Part shown: positions 6,355 to 8,336 of the stretch, piece after piece
How the letters are laid out: every line of letters begins with the position of its first letter
How positions within the stretch are numbered: position 1 is the first letter of the stretch
Origin: SKGA01 sp051819745
GTDB taxonomy: Archaea > Nanobdellota > Nanobdellia > Woesearchaeales > SKGA01
Assembly (NCBI GenBank): GCA_051819745.1
Contig: JBNJGO010000035.1
Location: 1-8,336, forward strand
Direction of reading: 5' to 3'
DNA length: 8,336 nucleotides
Notes under the pieces: model-generated
Told to the model about the DNA's origin: nothing
Database searches by the model: none
Seen by the model: the letters and a program-made list of their open reading frames with translations, nothing else
Made by a program: the position numbers and the translations under genes

Positions 6355-7788
6355 TTACTTGGTATTTTTATGTTTAAGATATTGTGAAACACTTAAACCA
6401 ACAGCAGAAATATTTTTTTTAGACAACCGATGAGCTAACTCAAAAGATAATACTCCCTGCGAACACACAATAACATATGAGTTTTCTTTTGAAAATAATT
6501 CTTTCAATGAAGATAAAGCGCTAGAATACGAACAAGATATGTCAGCAGACAACGGCTTGTTTACCCGGACGCCTTCAGGACGAACATCAACCACCTTTGC
6601 ACTGGACATATCAATAGAGTCAAGCGAGTGATCAACTATATCAACAGGACCAGAAAGAATCCGAGTCTGATCAAGACAGGACGATACGATTAAAGATAAG
6701 TCAGGAATTTTTTCCTGATCATCGACAATAGGAACGGCAGTAACAGGACCATCAGTCATAGAACACTGTTCTTTAACAGATTCTGAAAAATGGAATGTGC
6801 CGATTGAACGAGCAATATCGACAATATCATTCTTATCAGATGTCAACAAAGGACGCAAGACAAGAAGAGATGTTGATGGTTGGATGAAAGAAAGACTAGG
6901 AAGTGTTTGACTGGATTTTTGAGATAAGGATTCTCCGGTAACAAAGGAATACATCGAATTATCTTTCGCCAGAGTAGTTGAGATAGCATACAATATTTGT
7001 TTCAAAGCAAGCTGGCGAAGTCGAGAAGGAACATTGTTTTCAAGAAAAGAACGAATTTCATCACCACGAACATGGAACAAACGAGGAGTGTAATTATACG
7101 CATAACGAGAAATAAGAAAATTATACACTTTTGCAACTTGAGAAAAAACAGTATCGCCAACAAAATTAACAAAAACAAAATCAAGAGCGCAACCTCTCTT
7201 GAGCATTTCATAAGAAGCCACAGGACTATCAATACCACCACTAAATAACATTAAAGAACGACCTACAGATTTTGAAGGAAGACCACCAACACCGCGAACA
7301 TATTCGAAAAAAACAAAGGCCGAAGAATCTCTCACATCAACGTAAACAGTAATATCAGGATTGTTCAAATCAACACCTGCAGAATAAGGGTATAATGAAG
7401 AACCTATTTTTTTTGCAAGACTCATTGAAGAGAATGAATGAGAACCAGAACGCTTGACGGTAACACGAAATTTTTTTGAAGAAACAGTAGTAGAACAAAG
7501 AGAAGTTACGTTTTCGATAAGATCAGCAGATGACAAAAAAGAAATATAAGTGCAAGGGGAATATGATTCAACTCCAGGAACAAGAGAAAGCACTTCACAA
7601 ACAGCACGAGGATTGGAAGTGAATATAGCAAACATTTTGCCAAGATTTTTTATCTTAGTAAAGGGAACTTCAAAACGAGAACAAGCTTCTTGAATGGAAT
7701 TAATAAACAATTTTTCAAAAAAAGGTCTCTTACGATGACTCTTGACAGCAACTTCCCCATACCTAATAAGAACGCAATTAACAGACAT
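6355..7788 (-). CDS. thiI: ThiI: tRNA 4-thiouridine synthase with rhodanese-like domain
   Basis: 477 residues. Adenylates U8 of tRNA and inserts sulfur to give 4-thiouridine; in some organisms it also supplies sulfur for the thiamine thiazole. The N-terminus VLIRYGEVAVKS (5-16) and the following THUMP domain (to about 170) bind tRNA. SGGIDSPVA (183-191) is the PP-loop that binds ATP. TGESLSQKSSQTL (284-296) and LRPLLTSDKNDIVDIA (311-326) are further ThiI signatures. EQC at C342 corresponds to the cysteine that forms a disulfide with the rhodanese cysteine in the E. coli enzyme. The C-terminal rhodanese-like part has C442 in CSQGVLS. An in-frame ATG exists at 7839, but those 17 extra codons cover a strong TATA box, so the ATG at 7788 is the better start. 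There is no Shine-Dalgarno, so the mRNA is probably leaderless. It lies just downstream of yjbQ in the same direction. Confidence 0.95.
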   Translation of the reverse strand: MSVNCVLIRYGEVAVKSHRKRPFFEKLFINSIQEACSRFEVPFTKIKNLGKMFAIFTSNPRAVCEVLSLVPGVESYSPCTYISFLSSADLIENVTSLCSTTVSSKKFRVTVKRSGSHSFSSMSLAKKIGSSLYPYSAGVDLNNPDITVYVDVRDSSAFVFFEYVRGVGGLPSKSVGRSLMLFSGGIDSPVASYEMLKRGCALDFVFVNFVGDTVFSQVAKVYNFLISRYAYNYTPRLFHVRGDEIRSFLENNVPSRLRQLALKQILYAISTTLAKDNSMYSFVTGESLSQKSSQTLPSLSFIQPSTSLLVLRPLLTSDKNDIVDIARSIGTFHFSESVKEQCSMTDGPVTAVPIVDDQEKIPDLSLIVSSCLDQTRILSGPVDIVDHSLDSIDMSSAKVVDVRPEGVRVNKPLSADISCSYSSALSSLKELFSKENSYVIVCSQGVLSFELAHRLSKKNISAVGLSVSQYLKHKNTK

Positions 7789-7811
7789 AAACAAGTGGAA
7801 ACTAATACAAA

Positions 7812-7821
7812 CTATATAAAA
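7812..7821 (-). promoter_or_regulatory. TATA box of thiI, leaderless transcript
   Basis: Minus strand TTTTATATAG, a near-ideal archaeal TATA box centred 28 nt before the ATG at 7788. It decides the start, since a transcript begun here cannot contain the ATG at 7839. Confidence 0.65.
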
Positions 7822-7829
7822 CTCTCGAC

Positions 7830-7834
7830 AAAAA
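7830..7834 (-). terminator. Short T-tract after yjbQ
   Basis: Five T on the minus strand, 18 nt past the yjbQ stop and just ahead of the thiI TATA box. It may weakly end yjbQ transcription; readthrough into thiI is likely. Confidence 0.25.
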
Positions 7835-7852
7835 CACATCTCAAACTACTAA

Positions 7853-8266
7853 TTACAAACCGATAATTTTGATAAGAACTCTTTTTTTACGCATACCATC
7901 AAATTCAGCATAATAAAATTGTTCCCAGGGACCAAGATCAAGATCTCCATCAGTGATTGCCATGGTGACCTGATGACCCATCAACGTGCGCTTGAGATGA
8001 GCATCAGCATTATCCTCGCCAGTAAGATGATGCTTATAATCTTGTTTTGCAGGAGCGAGTTGTTCAAGCCAAACTTTAAAATCATCAATCAAACCATCCT
8101 CAGCATCATTAATATAAACTGCTGAAGTAATATGCATAGGATTAACCAAAACAAGACCTTCAGAAATGCCCGAATCTTTAACCGCACGACAGACATCTTC
8201 AGTAATATTCAAGAAATCAACTCTTTTAGAGGTGTTAAAATACAAATATTTCGTATGTGTTTTCAT
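7853..8266 (-). CDS. YjbQ/UPF0047 family protein
   Basis: 137 residues, the usual length for this small single-domain family. Conserved features are all present: NPMHITSAVYIND (42-54) with H45, the YKHH pair (77-80), GEDNADAHLKR (83-93), LMGHQVTMAITDG (95-107) and LGPWEQFYYAEFDGMR (111-126). The clustered His, Asp and Glu form the conserved pocket of the family. The E. coli member can substitute weakly for thiamine-phosphate synthase, but the true physiological role across the family is uncertain. The ATG at 8266 is chosen because AGGTGAT ends four bases upstream; the in-frame GTG at 8275 lies inside that motif. It is followed by thiI, another gene tied to thiamine and sulfur, which fits such a link but does not prove it. 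Confidence 0.93.
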   Translation of the reverse strand: MKTHTKYLYFNTSKRVDFLNITEDVCRAVKDSGISEGLVLVNPMHITSAVYINDAEDGLIDDFKVWLEQLAPAKQDYKHHLTGEDNADAHLKRTLMGHQVTMAITDGDLDLGPWEQFYYAEFDGMRKKRVLIKIIGL

Positions 8267-8270
8267 AACA

Positions 8271-8277
8271 ATCACCT
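8271..8277 (-). promoter_or_regulatory. Shine-Dalgarno of yjbQ
   Basis: Minus strand AGGTGAT, a seven-base match to the archaeal anti-SD, four bases before the ATG at 8266. Upstream, TTTTATTTAT (8320-8311) or ATTTTTAA (8299-8292) could serve as a TATA box; the choice is not clear. Confidence 0.75.
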
Positions 8278-8336
8278 ATTTAGTATGCAGAATTAAAAAT
8301 ACTACAACAAATAAATAAAAAGCTCTGGAACCACTC
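8276..8336 (-). other. yjbQ upstream region, possibly the 3' end of another gene
   Basis: One minus-strand frame is open from the window edge to a TAG at 8278-8276 and would encode SGSRAFYLFVVVFLILHTK, a hydrophobic tail like a last membrane segment. A second frame is also open for 18 codons, to a TAA at 8282-8280. Too little is visible to say whether either is coding or whether this is only the yjbQ promoter. Confidence 0.2.

Noticed and set aside
8322..8336. tRNA 3' end at the right edge (GGTTCCAGAGC on the minus strand)
   Set aside because: The T-loop pattern GTTCRA fails at the purine position and no matching acceptor or T-stem can be built from the visible bases.

Overview
The window is AT-rich and looks archaeal, most likely a small-genome DPANN-type lineage such as Woesearchaeota or a relative. 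The lineage is an inference; archaeal ancestry is better supported. Three genes (antiporter, radC, thiI) have no Shine-Dalgarno sequence but carry an AT-rich TATA-like box 25-30 nt before the ATG, as expected for archaeal leaderless transcripts. The other genes have an archaeal-type Shine-Dalgarno (AGGTG or GGGGGT) 5-6 nt before the ATG, and two of them show a TATA-like element about 40 nt upstream. Several intergenic gaps carry T-tracts where archaeal termination would be expected.

Layout, left to right. (1) 1-2096, minus: a canonical adenosylcobalamin-dependent (class II) ribonucleotide reductase, NrdJ, cut by the left edge so that only its C-terminal tail is missing. (2) 2097-2262: a 166-bp intergenic region with two tandem NrdR-box-like palindromes whose centres are 32 bp apart; the proximal one covers the likely TATA box of nrdJ. 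(3) 2263-4041, minus: a second, divergent class II RNR-fold protein. It keeps the radical cysteine but has lost both active-site redox cysteines, the catalytic Asn and Glu, and the C-terminal CxxC tail. (4) 4233-5447, minus: a CPA2-type cation/proton antiporter with a DD motif. (5) 5670-6335, plus: a complete RadC/JAB-domain protein, the only plus-strand gene. (6) 6355-7788, minus, convergent with radC: ThiI with THUMP, PP-loop and rhodanese parts. (7) 7853-8266, minus: a YjbQ/UPF0047 protein. The last 60 bases hold the yjbQ upstream region and possibly the end of another gene.

How the genes fit together: the two RNR-family genes form the one clear functional block, dealing with dNTP supply, apparently with a NrdR-like switch in front of the active enzyme. 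thiI and yjbQ are codirectional neighbours with links to sulfur transfer and thiamine, although thiI has its own promoter. The antiporter and radC diverge from a shared 222-bp region and have no evident link to their neighbours.

The most interesting parts are the degenerate RNR paralog next to the intact enzyme, which may be a pseudoenzyme or a repurposed radical protein, and the NrdR-box-like array in an apparently archaeal promoter. No CRISPR array, rRNA, tRNA or insertion sequence was recognised.
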